Source: Xestospongia bergquistia (lineage: Eukaryota; Porifera; Demospongiae; Haplosclerida; Petrosiidae). Taken from it: a DNA stretch of 64,000 nucleotides. Shown in pieces: positions 33,325 through 42,860 of this stretch (the stretch's first letter is position 1; the number at the start of each line of letters is the position of its first letter). The stretch lies in NCBI GenBank assembly GCA_963965975.1, contig OZ014413.1:2180001-2244000 (forward strand), in the 5' to 3' direction. The notes beneath the pieces are model-generated. The model was not told where the DNA came from. It saw only the letters and a program-made list of their open reading frames with translations, and made no database searches. The translations under genes and the position numbers were made by a program.

Positions 33325-35022
33325 TCATTGATTGTTCACATTATAATGTGTACCACCATAACTTGAATATTCATACACTTCATAAGAGATAAGATGTTCT
33401 CTTTCATCTGCTTCATCCTCCATTATATGTCGTTCACAATACTCCTCAATAATTTGCTGAGTATTGACATCAGATGCTTCTTCTCTAGTACGACGTTTAT
33501 ATCTAACTGCTACAACAATATAAAATACTAACATTGTCATCATAATAACTGCCTTAATAGTAAGAATGTATCCCCAACAGTTGATTTTTGAGAACGACTC
33601 AATTGCTGATACAAACAAGTTAACACTCTGTAGTGAGTACCAGATACCTATTAAGAAGCCTTGCATATCTCGAGGTGCTTGTGCTAATATAAATTCCATT
33701 ATTGTCAAAAAGACAAGTAAGTAAGTAAGTCCATTAAGTGTTTGAGGAATTATCAAATAATTGTAGATGATAATATCAGTTGTTAAAGACATATTGTTGT
33801 ATAACAGATTGTTAGTAAAGTATGGGCATTTAGTATAAGGATTAGATAAAGCTATTAAGACTTCCACAACTTGTAGAAATAGTACAGCCATTAATGCACA
33901 AAGCAATCCTAAAAACATTCTTTTTAACATGCTCAGAACACATCTTGTAGCTACATTTTGTAGAATTAGCTGAAAAAAAGGGATTCCAATTAAAATGACA
34001 AGAGTACTCACTCCAAAGTTATCCACACTGATATAATTATACCAAATTAAAGCTGGGGAGGTAATGTTAGTTCTTATACTTAAACTTTTGATATGGTTAG
34101 AAGTTATGGTAGTCTCATCCATGAATCGAAAACCTATCATTGATACAAAAATTAAAATTATTCTTAAAAATGTCTTGACATTTTCAACTTCCTCTGTAGA
34201 AAAGGGTCCTCCATAACGACATTTTGCAAAATCTAATCGACATGTTTGCTCATCTCCATATGTAAATGCACTTCGATGCTCTGGATTTTTATGATAAACT
34301 GCATATTGTAATACTTTAACAATAACTCTAGCTGGATTTTTGCCTGCAGGTTCAATTTCAAAGTATTTAATTCCATGTTTCATCATAACAATTGCCAACA
34401 CTAAAGCCATTACCTGGATTATACTTGCCAGAAGCAAGGGAAGATAGACTTCAATATTGCTTACTACTACATTTAATAAACTAAGAAGTCCATGTCCAAT
34501 GAATGCAGACCAAAAATACCAATGTACAAAAGCACTTAGCTGACTGGAAGAGGCTCCGGGCATTTGATCAGTACCAAATTGAATTGCATTTGCTTCAGAT
34601 AGAGCTAAACCTAATTGAATCAGAGCATATGCTACAACAATGATCAACAATAAGTACCATTGACTAGCCAAAGATTCATTTATCACAAAGACAATAGTTA
34701 TTGCAAGTACTAACACTGTTCCAATTAGTTGTATATATGTACCATATATCATAGCTTTAAGTCTTGTCCAGTACATATCAGCTAATATACCAGCTAATGG
34801 GTACAATAAGAAACATAAGCCCTGTACAATACTGAGAACAAAACTAAGATAACTCACATCAATACCAGAAGATGACATAGCACCAAAAAGGATGAAGCCA
34901 GAACTGTATAATGTTAGAATATGAGAAAAAAAACTCCATAAAACAACTCTTAGAGCAGCTCCTGGACATTTTTTCAGTGGATTACAAGATATATTATTAC
35001 AGAAACATCGATTGTGATTCAT
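33325..35022 (-). CDS. POT/SLC15-like transporter, subfamily I, copy 2
   Basis: Single-exon gene of 565 residues from the ATG at 35022 (MNHNRCFCNNISCNPLKKCP). The frame runs up to a GTG at 35076, which is unlikely to be the start. About 12 hydrophobic segments. POT landmarks: PLAGILADMYWTRLKAMIYG, ANAIQFGTDQMPGASSSQLS then HWYFW, RYGGPFSTEEVENVKTFLRI, and MEFILAQAPRDMQGFLIGIW. ExxER is not present in helix 1 (LRVVLWSFFSHILTLYSSGF). The N-terminal cytosolic piece is Cys-rich (CFCNNISC). The C-tail ends YEVYEYSSYGGTHYNVNNQ, a Tyr-rich variant of the family tail. The gene faces a FEM1-like gene at 35572, and the region between them carries a tandem copy of both gene starts. Confidence 0.82.
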   Translation of the reverse strand: MNHNRCFCNNISCNPLKKCPGAALRVVLWSFFSHILTLYSSGFILFGAMSSSGIDVSYLSFVLSIVQGLCFLLYPLAGILADMYWTRLKAMIYGTYIQLIGTVLVLAITIVFVINESLASQWYLLLIIVVAYALIQLGLALSEANAIQFGTDQMPGASSSQLSAFVHWYFWSAFIGHGLLSLLNVVVSNIEVYLPLLLASIIQVMALVLAIVMMKHGIKYFEIEPAGKNPARVIVKVLQYAVYHKNPEHRSAFTYGDEQTCRLDFAKCRYGGPFSTEEVENVKTFLRIILIFVSMIGFRFMDETTITSNHIKSLSIRTNITSPALIWYNYISVDNFGVSTLVILIGIPFFQLILQNVATRCVLSMLKRMFLGLLCALMAVLFLQVVEVLIALSNPYTKCPYFTNNLLYNNMSLTTDIIIYNYLIIPQTLNGLTYLLVFLTIMEFILAQAPRDMQGFLIGIWYSLQSVNLFVSAIESFSKINCWGYILTIKAVIMMTMLVFYIVVAVRYKRRTREEASDVNTQQIIEEYCERHIMEDEADEREHLISYEVYEYSSYGGTHYNVNNQ

Positions 35023-35138
35023 CTTTCTAGTGCTTACTCCCAACAGGAAATCTTTTATATATAAATTTATCCCCACCCTTAAACCCTAAGTAAATTCATT
35101 GTATTGACGTTGCTGCCCACAACCACAGAGCGAATGTG

Positions 35139-35390
35139 TTTGAGACACACCCTCATTCAATATGGATGATTCATGGATATTGAACAGCATACTTAATATG
35201 AGCAAACAAACTCCATAATACAACTCTTAGAGCAGTTCCAGGACATTTTTCTATTGGATGAAAAGATACATCATTACATAAACACCGATTGCCATTCATC
35301 TTGCAAGTGCTTATGTCCAACAGGAAGTCTATGTATATATAAACTGATTTCCACCTCTAAACCCTAAGTAAATTCATTGTAGCATATGGC
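35139..35390. repeat. Tandem duplication of the POT-I/FEM1 divergent promoter unit
   Basis: 35139-35190 repeats the upstream flank and first codons of the FEM1-like gene at 35548-35600 (TTTGAGACAC...ATGGATGATTCATGGATATT). 35200-35390 (minus strand) repeats the first 30 or so codons and upstream flank of the POT-I gene (start codon copy at 35299, MNGNRCLCND). The order is POT-I start, FEM1 start fragment, POT-I start fragment, FEM1 start, so one head-to-head unit was duplicated in tandem and the two inner gene starts were left as stubs. Confidence 0.8.
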
Positions 35391-35571
35391 TTCTATTACC
35401 AAGAGTTTATGGGAAACGTTATTATAACCTTTTTGAATGCATAAATTAGCTACTCACGTTTCAATATACGCTACATAATTTAATAGTGTATTAGAATCTA
35501 GGTCAAAGTTTATAGTCCTGCACTATAATTAATGTTCATAATATCTTATTTGAGACACGCCCTCTTTCAAA

Positions 35572-37695
35572 ATGGATGGTTCATGGATATTGAGCAACCC
35601 AGACTACTACTACTTAGTGGATATATTACATGCTAATGAAGAAGAATGGTGTGTTACATATGAGAGATTCATATCGATGAAAAACCTCACTGTTGCTTCA
35701 GTTAGCTTCTCCTCAGGACTTGATGTCTTTTTAGCTATGGTATGTCTACACAACAGGGCTGATATACTCCAGTACTTTTTAGAAACATATTCGAACGCAT
35801 GGAATATTGACAGTCTTATACCAATTAATAACAAAGACCTCACTTCAAGCAAAGGTAGCGTGGAAGCATACCTTTTCAATAACTTACACCAACACACCAC
35901 TATGTATCAACCACCCTGTCAAAGTAAACAAGTTAGAACATTGTTATGTTATGCTGCATTAAGTGGTCATATAAATGTAGTCATGCATTTGCTGGAACTT
36001 AATGCATCAGTTGATATTTCTGATTGTTGCGAGCTTACTCCATTGATGGCATGCTGTGAGTACAATTGCCAGCCATTGGTAGAATGCAGCTGTGAATATA
36101 AGAGTAAATCTATTGAGACGAGGCCTAAAATACTATCATTGCTTGCCTCTAAAAGAGCTAACCTTAATCACAGAGCTCAACGTGGCATGACTCCTTTAAT
36201 GTATGCCTCATTAAGAGCACCATTATTGGTTCATCGTCTTTTTAAAGAAGGGGCTTCTATTCATCTCACTGATGATTTTGGTTTCACTGCTCTTCACTAT
36301 GCTATATTAGGAGGTAGCAATGATGCTTTGTTGTACCTTTTACAACATCAGGCAGACATTTTGTTTCAAAACACTTCCATAATTCCATGGCCAATTCAGG
36401 AATCAACTGAACCATTAGAACTATACTATTTAAGTGACAAATATTCAAAGTCGAAGCAAGGCCATTCTATAATCACACTTCTTATTAATCACCCGCAATG
36501 TCCTAATATTGTAAGAGCAGAAGTAGTTGCTTTGATAACACTGTTTCATACAATTAAAAAGCTGAAATCATCAAGTGATAGAGCAATGTGCAACCTACAA
36601 CTGGAAAGAAATATTCTGCAAGAACTGCTAAATTTTAGACAACAAAACTTACAGAATTTTAAAGAATCTTTTGATATTATTTTGTTGTTACAAACAGAAC
36701 TCAATGGCATTGAAGCAGTCAATTTACCTCAGTTGATCCAGTTAACAGAATTAATGGTTGAAAAAGGATACTTATCATTCTTAAACTATGTTTTGGGTTA
36801 CATTGGAGTTGGGCTCCATCCTGATAATAATACTAGTGACAGAAAGGGTACTGTTAGTCTGCTAGTAAAGATGTCTGACCTTTTCTTGTCTATTTGTCAC
36901 AGACACAAAGCTAAGTTAATGTATGATCCTCACTTTATTCTTCCATTAATGGAGCAGTGCCTACTTTTAACACAATCACTAGTGAGTTTTGTAGATATAT
37001 TAGGAAAATCATGGACGACATTAGGAGAACAAGTAGTTTCTAATGTTATAGAAACAATAATATTAATAAACAAACTAATCCAAGAGCTTCGTCCTCATTC
37101 ACATGATACTCCAATACTCCTTCGCCCATTCTATTCATTTATTTTTACCATACTTAACAGTTGGATTGAAGCTGGTTCCTTAAGTTCATTAGCAAAGGAC
37201 ATTGTACATCAATACATCTGCCATTGTCCTCCTACTCTAACATTAGCAAAACTTTCTAATGACAGTTACAACTTATGCTCAGCAATAAGTTTTGCTTTTA
37301 CATCAAACTGTACTGATCCTGTCAAATTTATTAAGTGCATACTTCAGTGTGGTGGTAAGGAACTTGTTAATAGTCCAAGCTTGTATGGAGGTTGTCGACC
37401 TCTTTCATTAGCTATTATATTAAGTTCTAGTTGGGATCAATCTATTGCTTTGTCTTGTATAGACATTTTTCTAAATTTTGGAGCTCATGTCGATGCTGTA
37501 GATCAGTTAGATGTTGGCTCTGTTCTAAAAAGTCCCTCTCTTATTAATATTTTTGAGCTTCATACGCCTCTTGCTTTGTCTTGCCTTGTTGCAAAAACTA
37601 TTATTCAATTTGATATTCCATATAAAAATTGTTTACCTACACATATTGTAAAATTTATAGAACTTCATGATATAAGAGTGTTTAATTTTGTTTAA
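35572..37695 (+). CDS. FEM1-like ankyrin-repeat protein with BC/Cul2-box-like tail (divergent member)
   Basis: Single-exon gene of 707 residues. The N-terminal third has ankyrin repeats (VRTLLCYAALSGHINVVMHL, then RGMTPLMYASLRA and FGFTALHYAILGGSNDALLY; about residues 120-265). The middle (about 290-560) is helical and replaces the TPR-type region of FEM1. A final degenerate ankyrin unit (about 590-650) contains FGAHVDAVDQ. The C-terminal PLALSCLVAKTIIQFDIPYK and LPTHIVKFIELHD line up with the FEM1 VHL-box (BC-box Cys and Cul2-box LPxxI). By analogy it is a substrate receptor of a CUL2-elongin BC ubiquitin ligase; this is inferred. It is the most divergent FEM1-like gene here and the only intact one on the plus strand. 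It is transcribed away from the POT-I gene at 35022. Confidence 0.7.
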   Translation: MDGSWILSNPDYYYLVDILHANEEEWCVTYERFISMKNLTVASVSFSSGLDVFLAMVCLHNRADILQYFLETYSNAWNIDSLIPINNKDLTSSKGSVEAYLFNNLHQHTTMYQPPCQSKQVRTLLCYAALSGHINVVMHLLELNASVDISDCCELTPLMACCEYNCQPLVECSCEYKSKSIETRPKILSLLASKRANLNHRAQRGMTPLMYASLRAPLLVHRLFKEGASIHLTDDFGFTALHYAILGGSNDALLYLLQHQADILFQNTSIIPWPIQESTEPLELYYLSDKYSKSKQGHSIITLLINHPQCPNIVRAEVVALITLFHTIKKLKSSSDRAMCNLQLERNILQELLNFRQQNLQNFKESFDIILLLQTELNGIEAVNLPQLIQLTELMVEKGYLSFLNYVLGYIGVGLHPDNNTSDRKGTVSLLVKMSDLFLSICHRHKAKLMYDPHFILPLMEQCLLLTQSLVSFVDILGKSWTTLGEQVVSNVIETIILINKLIQELRPHSHDTPILLRPFYSFIFTILNSWIEAGSLSSLAKDIVHQYICHCPPTLTLAKLSNDSYNLCSAISFAFTSNCTDPVKFIKCILQCGGKELVNSPSLYGGCRPLSLAIILSSSWDQSIALSCIDIFLNFGAHVDAVDQLDVGSVLKSPSLINIFELHTPLALSCLVAKTIIQFDIPYKNCLPTHIVKFIELHDIRVFNFV

Positions 37696-37965
37696 ACAAT
37701 ACAATTATTTGTGTTTTTTTAACTTTCAAATATTTTTCTTGTCTATTTAAGAACAGAATGAATGCCTTCTAACATCCTTCTATATATCTTTGTATAGCCT
37801 TATGCCTCAAATATTAAAAGTATGATCTTGTTATCAGCAATGTGTTGTGAACAATAATTGTTATGAGTGTATTATAATTAACTAAATTCATTGTTCAATA
37901 ATACACAACTTAGTACTAATGAATATTCTGTCAATTCCGTATATGGCGACATTTAGGAATAAACA

Positions 37966-39857
37966 ATGACACCTTTGCTAAAGTCTGTCTTCTTGGTTGT
38001 TCTACTTAGTTTATTACTTGGAGAACATGATGCTATGAGGAATGGCTACTTGTCATATTCCATATCAATTAACTTAACTACTGTCCATTGTTTAGTTGAT
38101 GAGGATTTCTTGTCGGTAACTATCGATACTGGCTCCATCAAAAGTAATTGGTCAGACATAAATTTCACATCGACCAAAATTATCAACATGGCTAAAGCTC
38201 TCAATCCAATTATGTTACGAGTTGGTGGAAGCAGTGAAGATTTTCTTACCTTTGATCTAAATGGATCAGACAAGAGAGACATTGATGATACTGTAGAGGA
38301 CTCTAATTTCAAGATGTCACCGTCACAGTGGGACGCTGTCAATATGTTTGTACAAAATGTAAGTTGGAAGTTAATATTTGGATTGAACCAATTACTACGT
38401 AATACTGATGGATCATGGGACTCTAGTAATGCAGAAAAACTCATAGACTATACTATGAAGAAAGGATATCGTGTAGCTTGGGAACTAGGAAATGGTATAA
38501 CAAGAAATGTCCTATAATGATAACTTAATTTTAATTCATTATGATGTTTATAGAACCTGATATATATTTAAAATACAACAAGGTTATAACAGGTAAACAA
38601 GGTGCTGATGGATTTCGTAAACTTCACTCAATCTTAAAATCAAAAGAATATCCCGTTAACCTGGTTGTTGGTCCTGATGTTGCAACACTTTCTCTTCTCA
38701 ATTACTTGAAGGAGTAAGATTTTAGAAATAGTAGTGAACACTACTTCTCTTTATAGTTTTCTAGAAGACATTAAGGATGAACATGATTTGATTAATGCTA
38801 CAACATGGCATAGGTATTTGTGGTACATGATATCTATCAAGTTATAAAATACCTTTTTAGTTACTATGAAAATAGTGCAACAGCCAAACTATCTGACTTT
38901 TATAGTGTCACTGTGTTGGATAAACTGATCGATTGGACTACTCAGTTACAATCTATTGTTGAACAAACATCATTTACCAGAGATAGATGGCTTGGAGAGA
39001 CATCCAGTACTTATGGAGGTGGAACACCTCTATACTCAGGATGTTTCATCTCAGGATTCATGTAACATGACTTTAGTTACTTTAATTAAAATTATTCCTT
39101 TATATTTAGGTGGCTTGATAAATTAGGAATAACAGCTTACTCACAAAAAAAAGTATTCCGGCAAACGTTTGTGGGAGGTCATTATTCATTGCTTGATACC
39201 AATCAGAACCCTTTGCCAGTAAGAACTTGTTATATAATATTCTGATAACATTGAACACACTTTTGTCAATGTATTAGGACTTTTGGTTATCAGTATTGTA
39301 TAAAAAATTGGTAGGCACACAAGTACTGGAAGTGAAAGGAGCTCTTAATAAAGGACGTCAAGTTAGGGTCTATGCTCACTGTGCTAAACTGCCGTAAGAT
39401 TACACTACAACATTGAAGTTTCCTTTCTAAATTGTAGTCTACACATTTATTATGGAGGATATAGCAACTATTTGCTTCATAAACTATTTAATTATTCAGG
39501 TATCCTAAAGGTAGTGTGGTTCTTATGTTATTAAATACCAATGACAATAAATCAACAATCGTTTTTAATGATAGCGAATTAATGAACAGTGAACGAGACA
39601 TATACTGGTTACTACCTTCAGCAAACAATATTACTTCTCAGTAAGTAAATGGTAATATACTATATAATAATTATTAATATTTATTCTCTTATTTAAGAGT
39701 TGTATTGCTAAATGGTCAGGCATTACAACTAGTCAACGGAGACAGCATTCCTAGTCTATCTCCACAGAGTCAACCAAATGGTGCTGCTTTTGAGCTATCC
39801 CCAATATCCTTTGGATTTATAGTGTTTAAAACTGCCAATGTTAAAGCATGTATGTAG
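37966..39857 (+). CDS. Heparanase-like glycoside hydrolase (GH79)
   Basis: Eight exons: 37966-38494, 38554-38713, 38757-38813, 38861-39061, 39110-39218, 39278-39393, 39500-39640, 39698-39857. They total 1473 nt, 490 residues, with introns of 43-106 bp. A signal peptide (MTPLLKSVFLVVLLSLLLGE) is followed by DEDFLSVTIDTG and LNPIMLRVGGSSEDFLTFD, matching heparanase. The catalytic acid is Glu177 in WELGNEPDIY, whose codon is split by intron 1. The nucleophile is about Glu295 in WLGETSSTYGGGTPL. C-terminal blocks WLDKLG, LPDFWLSVLYKKLVGT and LSPISFGFIVFKTANVKAC match the family. It is expected to be a secreted or lysosomal endo-beta-glucuronidase acting on heparan sulfate-like chains. It is shorter than human HPSE, lacking much of the N-terminal and linker sequence. 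Confidence 0.88.
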
Positions 39858-40009
39858 TTATTGTTGTCACATGGCTAGTTTAAAGATATAGAAACTGATA
39901 CAAAATGTTTCATTGTAATTTTCATATTTTTAAAGATAATTCATTGATTTATTAATGCTAATGTACACTTCCAACTTTTGAATTATATACTTTTGCTTAC
40001 ATATATTCT

Positions 40010-40290
40010 ATTACTACTAGAGGGAAAAAGTAAGCAATGACTGTTTACAAAGATCTGTCTTCTGTCTTGTCCTCCTTCAGGACAAGATCGTAAGAGGAAC
40101 ACACATCTCTGGCTTCGTATCAACTAACTTTGACAAAAATAATTATCTAGTTGAAGACTTCCTGCCAGTCAGTACTGATACTGTCTGTTCATAAAATTGG
40201 TTGGGTATTAATTTCATAATCAATCAAGGTCATCAATTTCATGAAACTCTTAATCCAGTTATGTTAAGTGTGGATGGAGTAATTTTTACC
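40010..40290 (+). pseudogene. Possible heparanase exon 1 relic
   Basis: Just downstream of the heparanase gene. At about 40215-40280 the sequence resembles the exon 1 block coding ALNPIMLRVGG (ETLNPVMLSVDG here). The rest is too decayed to assign. Weak evidence. Confidence 0.3.
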
Positions 40291-40411
40291 ATTGTATATA
40301 TAATATATACAAGATATATTATATCAGCCAAGTTTGAAAACGTAACATGTTTGTATAGACAGAAAAATAGTACATAATGCTCAATATTAAGACAGTAATA
40401 AAAGTATTTAA

Positions 40412-42430
40412 CTAATAATGAATTGAGACATGGGAAGCAAAAGTGCATACATGTGATGAATATGGAACAATTTTGGTTACAATGGTCTTAGGGTCATGAA
40501 GTTCAATATGTTTAACAATATGCTTAGGAATGTCTATAAATTTGTATGGTATACCCTCAGAGACAATGGTTCTTGCAGCATAACAAGAGAGTGGGAGGGG
40601 TCTACTACACAAAAAGGCCTTAACAGGACTTTTGCTAGAACAGAAATCTAAAGGAGTTTTACCACGTGCATCTACAGCATCAATGTGTGCTCCATACGAT
40701 AGCAGAAGGGACATGTCATGAACAGAACATGTCTTTTGTTGTGCTAAACAATGAAGAGGTCTTCTCCCTCTTTCATACACACAAGGACTATCAATTACTT
40801 GATGTGCACCCCATAATAATAGCAGTTCTAAAAAATATGTTCTCAGTTGCACTGTAGTATTATCATATGATAAAACATGAAAAACTGTGTACCCTGATGT
40901 AACCAGAGAGATTGTTAAAGATACCATTCTGCGTCCTAATGTATGAAACTCAGTTGGTAGCGTAGACAATGACAGAAAGGAGTCTTTTTTTGTCAATATC
41001 TTTAGCCAAGTTTGAAAACACAAGACAAGTGTTAGTATATTATGATTTGTTTTAGAAGTCTCACCAACTTTCTCAAAAACTAACAAGGCAATTTTAGCTA
41101 AACATGAAATACTGTCACTAGGATTACAACTAAACGAAGAAGTCAAACATAGAATTGAATTAAAAACAGAACCAACAAAATCTTCATTTATTATCTTTTT
41201 ATCAATATTCAAAAGACACACTGCAAGAGCTCGATGACAAAGACCATCAATATTCCTATCTTTAATCTCTGCTCGAATATTTGCAGCACTTTTTAGAATT
41301 GATGACACTAAAGATAATTCATACAAACCTAAACAACGTTCACGAACCAGTAAATATTGATATTGACGACCAATAATCAGAAAATCACTGCTTTGTGAAA
41401 CAGTATTTAATTCACTATTTGTTTTAATTTCTTGAACATATTCATATTCTTTTAATGGTGGAAGATATGTTGGTTTGTCTGTAGTTGTTTCAAAAATTGC
41501 TAGCCCTGCCTTCCAAAAAGGCTCTTCATATGTATATGCTACATTACGTACATCATGCATTGAAGAACTGGCAAGTAAAATGTAAGCATTACCTTTACAA
41601 ATATCTGGGCAGCTTTTTAAGTCACAAAGATACTCGACACTTGCTTTAAAGCCATAGGCAGCAGCTAGATACAAAGGACAAGGCACAAAATCCTCACTAG
41701 TTGAATCTTTAATGGAGAAAAGAGGAGATACAAGATGAGCTAGCAATGCTTTTATGATATCAAGTTGCCCATAGCGAGCAGCTTCATGAACAACAGTGTA
41801 ACCTTCGATTGATTTGTGGAATGCATTGGCTCCTCTTAATAACAAAAATTCAACTACTCCATCAATAACCATCTTTTGTTCTTCATTTATAACATTTACA
41901 CATTTCTCTTCACAGAAACCTAGACCACATATCATCATTAATGGAGTACATCCTCTGTAATTAGTTGTATTAACATCCATACCACTATCTAGAAGATACT
42001 TCATCACAGACAGACACCCATACTGTGCTGCCACATGTAATGCACCACCCCAATATGGTGCCTGCTTGTTAAGATCAGCTCCTTTAGACACTAGATACTT
42101 TACCATTTCCACATTATCATTGGTACAAGCTGCTACTAATGGAGGCACTGAATCAATTAATCTTGGTTGTTTATTGCACTTTGCCATATGTTGTGATGGT
42201 TGGAGATAGAGACGTACTCCTTTGTTGATGTCTATATTAAATTCAAATTCATCTAAAAGATACTGTATAATCTCATAGTAACCATCACGAGCCGCTTGAA
42301 CTAAGGTAATATTGTAAGGAGAAGACCTCTGGTTAAGAGTATGCTTCTTTTCTAACTTTAAGAAAACAGCTTTTAATTTCGTAAGTTTTCGAGCATGAAA
42401 AAGGTTTACAATTTTCTGGTAACTAGACAT
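40412..42430 (-). CDS. FEM1-like ankyrin-repeat protein, CUL2-receptor type, copy 1
   Basis: Single-exon gene of 672 residues from the ATG at 42430 (MSSYQKIVNLFHARKLTKLK). The GTG at 42445 upstream is not needed. Ankyrin repeats cover about residues 40-270, with VPPLVAACTNDNVEMVKYLV, GGALHVAAQYGCLSVMKYLL and GYTVVHEAARYGQLDIIKAL. The region around 345-450 matches the FEM1 TPR part (YQYLLVRERCLGLYELSLVS; human FEM1 has LLIRERILG). A further ankyrin pair follows (YERGRRPLHCLAQQ, LLSYGAHIDAVDARGKTPLD). The tail PLPLSCYAARTIVSEGIPYK and IPKHIVKHIELHD is the BC-box/Cul2-box. Unlike its paralogues, which stop 3-8 residues after LHD, it runs on for about 20 residues, probably from a lost stop codon. 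Tandem with the copy at 42861. Confidence 0.8.
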   Translation of the reverse strand: MSSYQKIVNLFHARKLTKLKAVFLKLEKKHTLNQRSSPYNITLVQAARDGYYEIIQYLLDEFEFNIDINKGVRLYLQPSQHMAKCNKQPRLIDSVPPLVAACTNDNVEMVKYLVSKGADLNKQAPYWGGALHVAAQYGCLSVMKYLLDSGMDVNTTNYRGCTPLMMICGLGFCEEKCVNVINEEQKMVIDGVVEFLLLRGANAFHKSIEGYTVVHEAARYGQLDIIKALLAHLVSPLFSIKDSTSEDFVPCPLYLAAAYGFKASVEYLCDLKSCPDICKGNAYILLASSSMHDVRNVAYTYEEPFWKAGLAIFETTTDKPTYLPPLKEYEYVQEIKTNSELNTVSQSSDFLIIGRQYQYLLVRERCLGLYELSLVSSILKSAANIRAEIKDRNIDGLCHRALAVCLLNIDKKIINEDFVGSVFNSILCLTSSFSCNPSDSISCLAKIALLVFEKVGETSKTNHNILTLVLCFQTWLKILTKKDSFLSLSTLPTEFHTLGRRMVSLTISLVTSGYTVFHVLSYDNTTVQLRTYFLELLLLWGAHQVIDSPCVYERGRRPLHCLAQQKTCSVHDMSLLLSYGAHIDAVDARGKTPLDFCSSKSPVKAFLCSRPLPLSCYAARTIVSEGIPYKFIDIPKHIVKHIELHDPKTIVTKIVPYSSHVCTFASHVSIHY

Positions 42431-42860
42431 ATTACTAACTGTCACGCCCTTCTAGGAGACAGGAAGTACTATAACCTGATTATAAAAATTGTAAATTATT
42501 TGTAGTGGCATGGCTGTATGATCAACAGATTAGAAAATCTTGAAGTCTGTATCCTAAATTCAAGTAAATAGTAAAAACAGAGGTAAAGACCAAGAACTTT
42601 ATAAGTGAATCTCCACAACTCCACCTTGATTTTCATGAATATAATAGTTGTATAATATAACGTGACTCTTTCAGAATATTTGAAGTCTTTAAACATTAAA
42701 GGCCATACTTAAATACGCAAAAATAAATTCAACTCATACAAAAGAGGAAACATCAAGATAATTATGTAATAAGTAGATGTTATACATGAGAAGATTGTCT
42801 AAAAAGATAAAAAGATACACATAAGTCATATTTTTCAATAGTGTAGACATGTTCAAAAGA

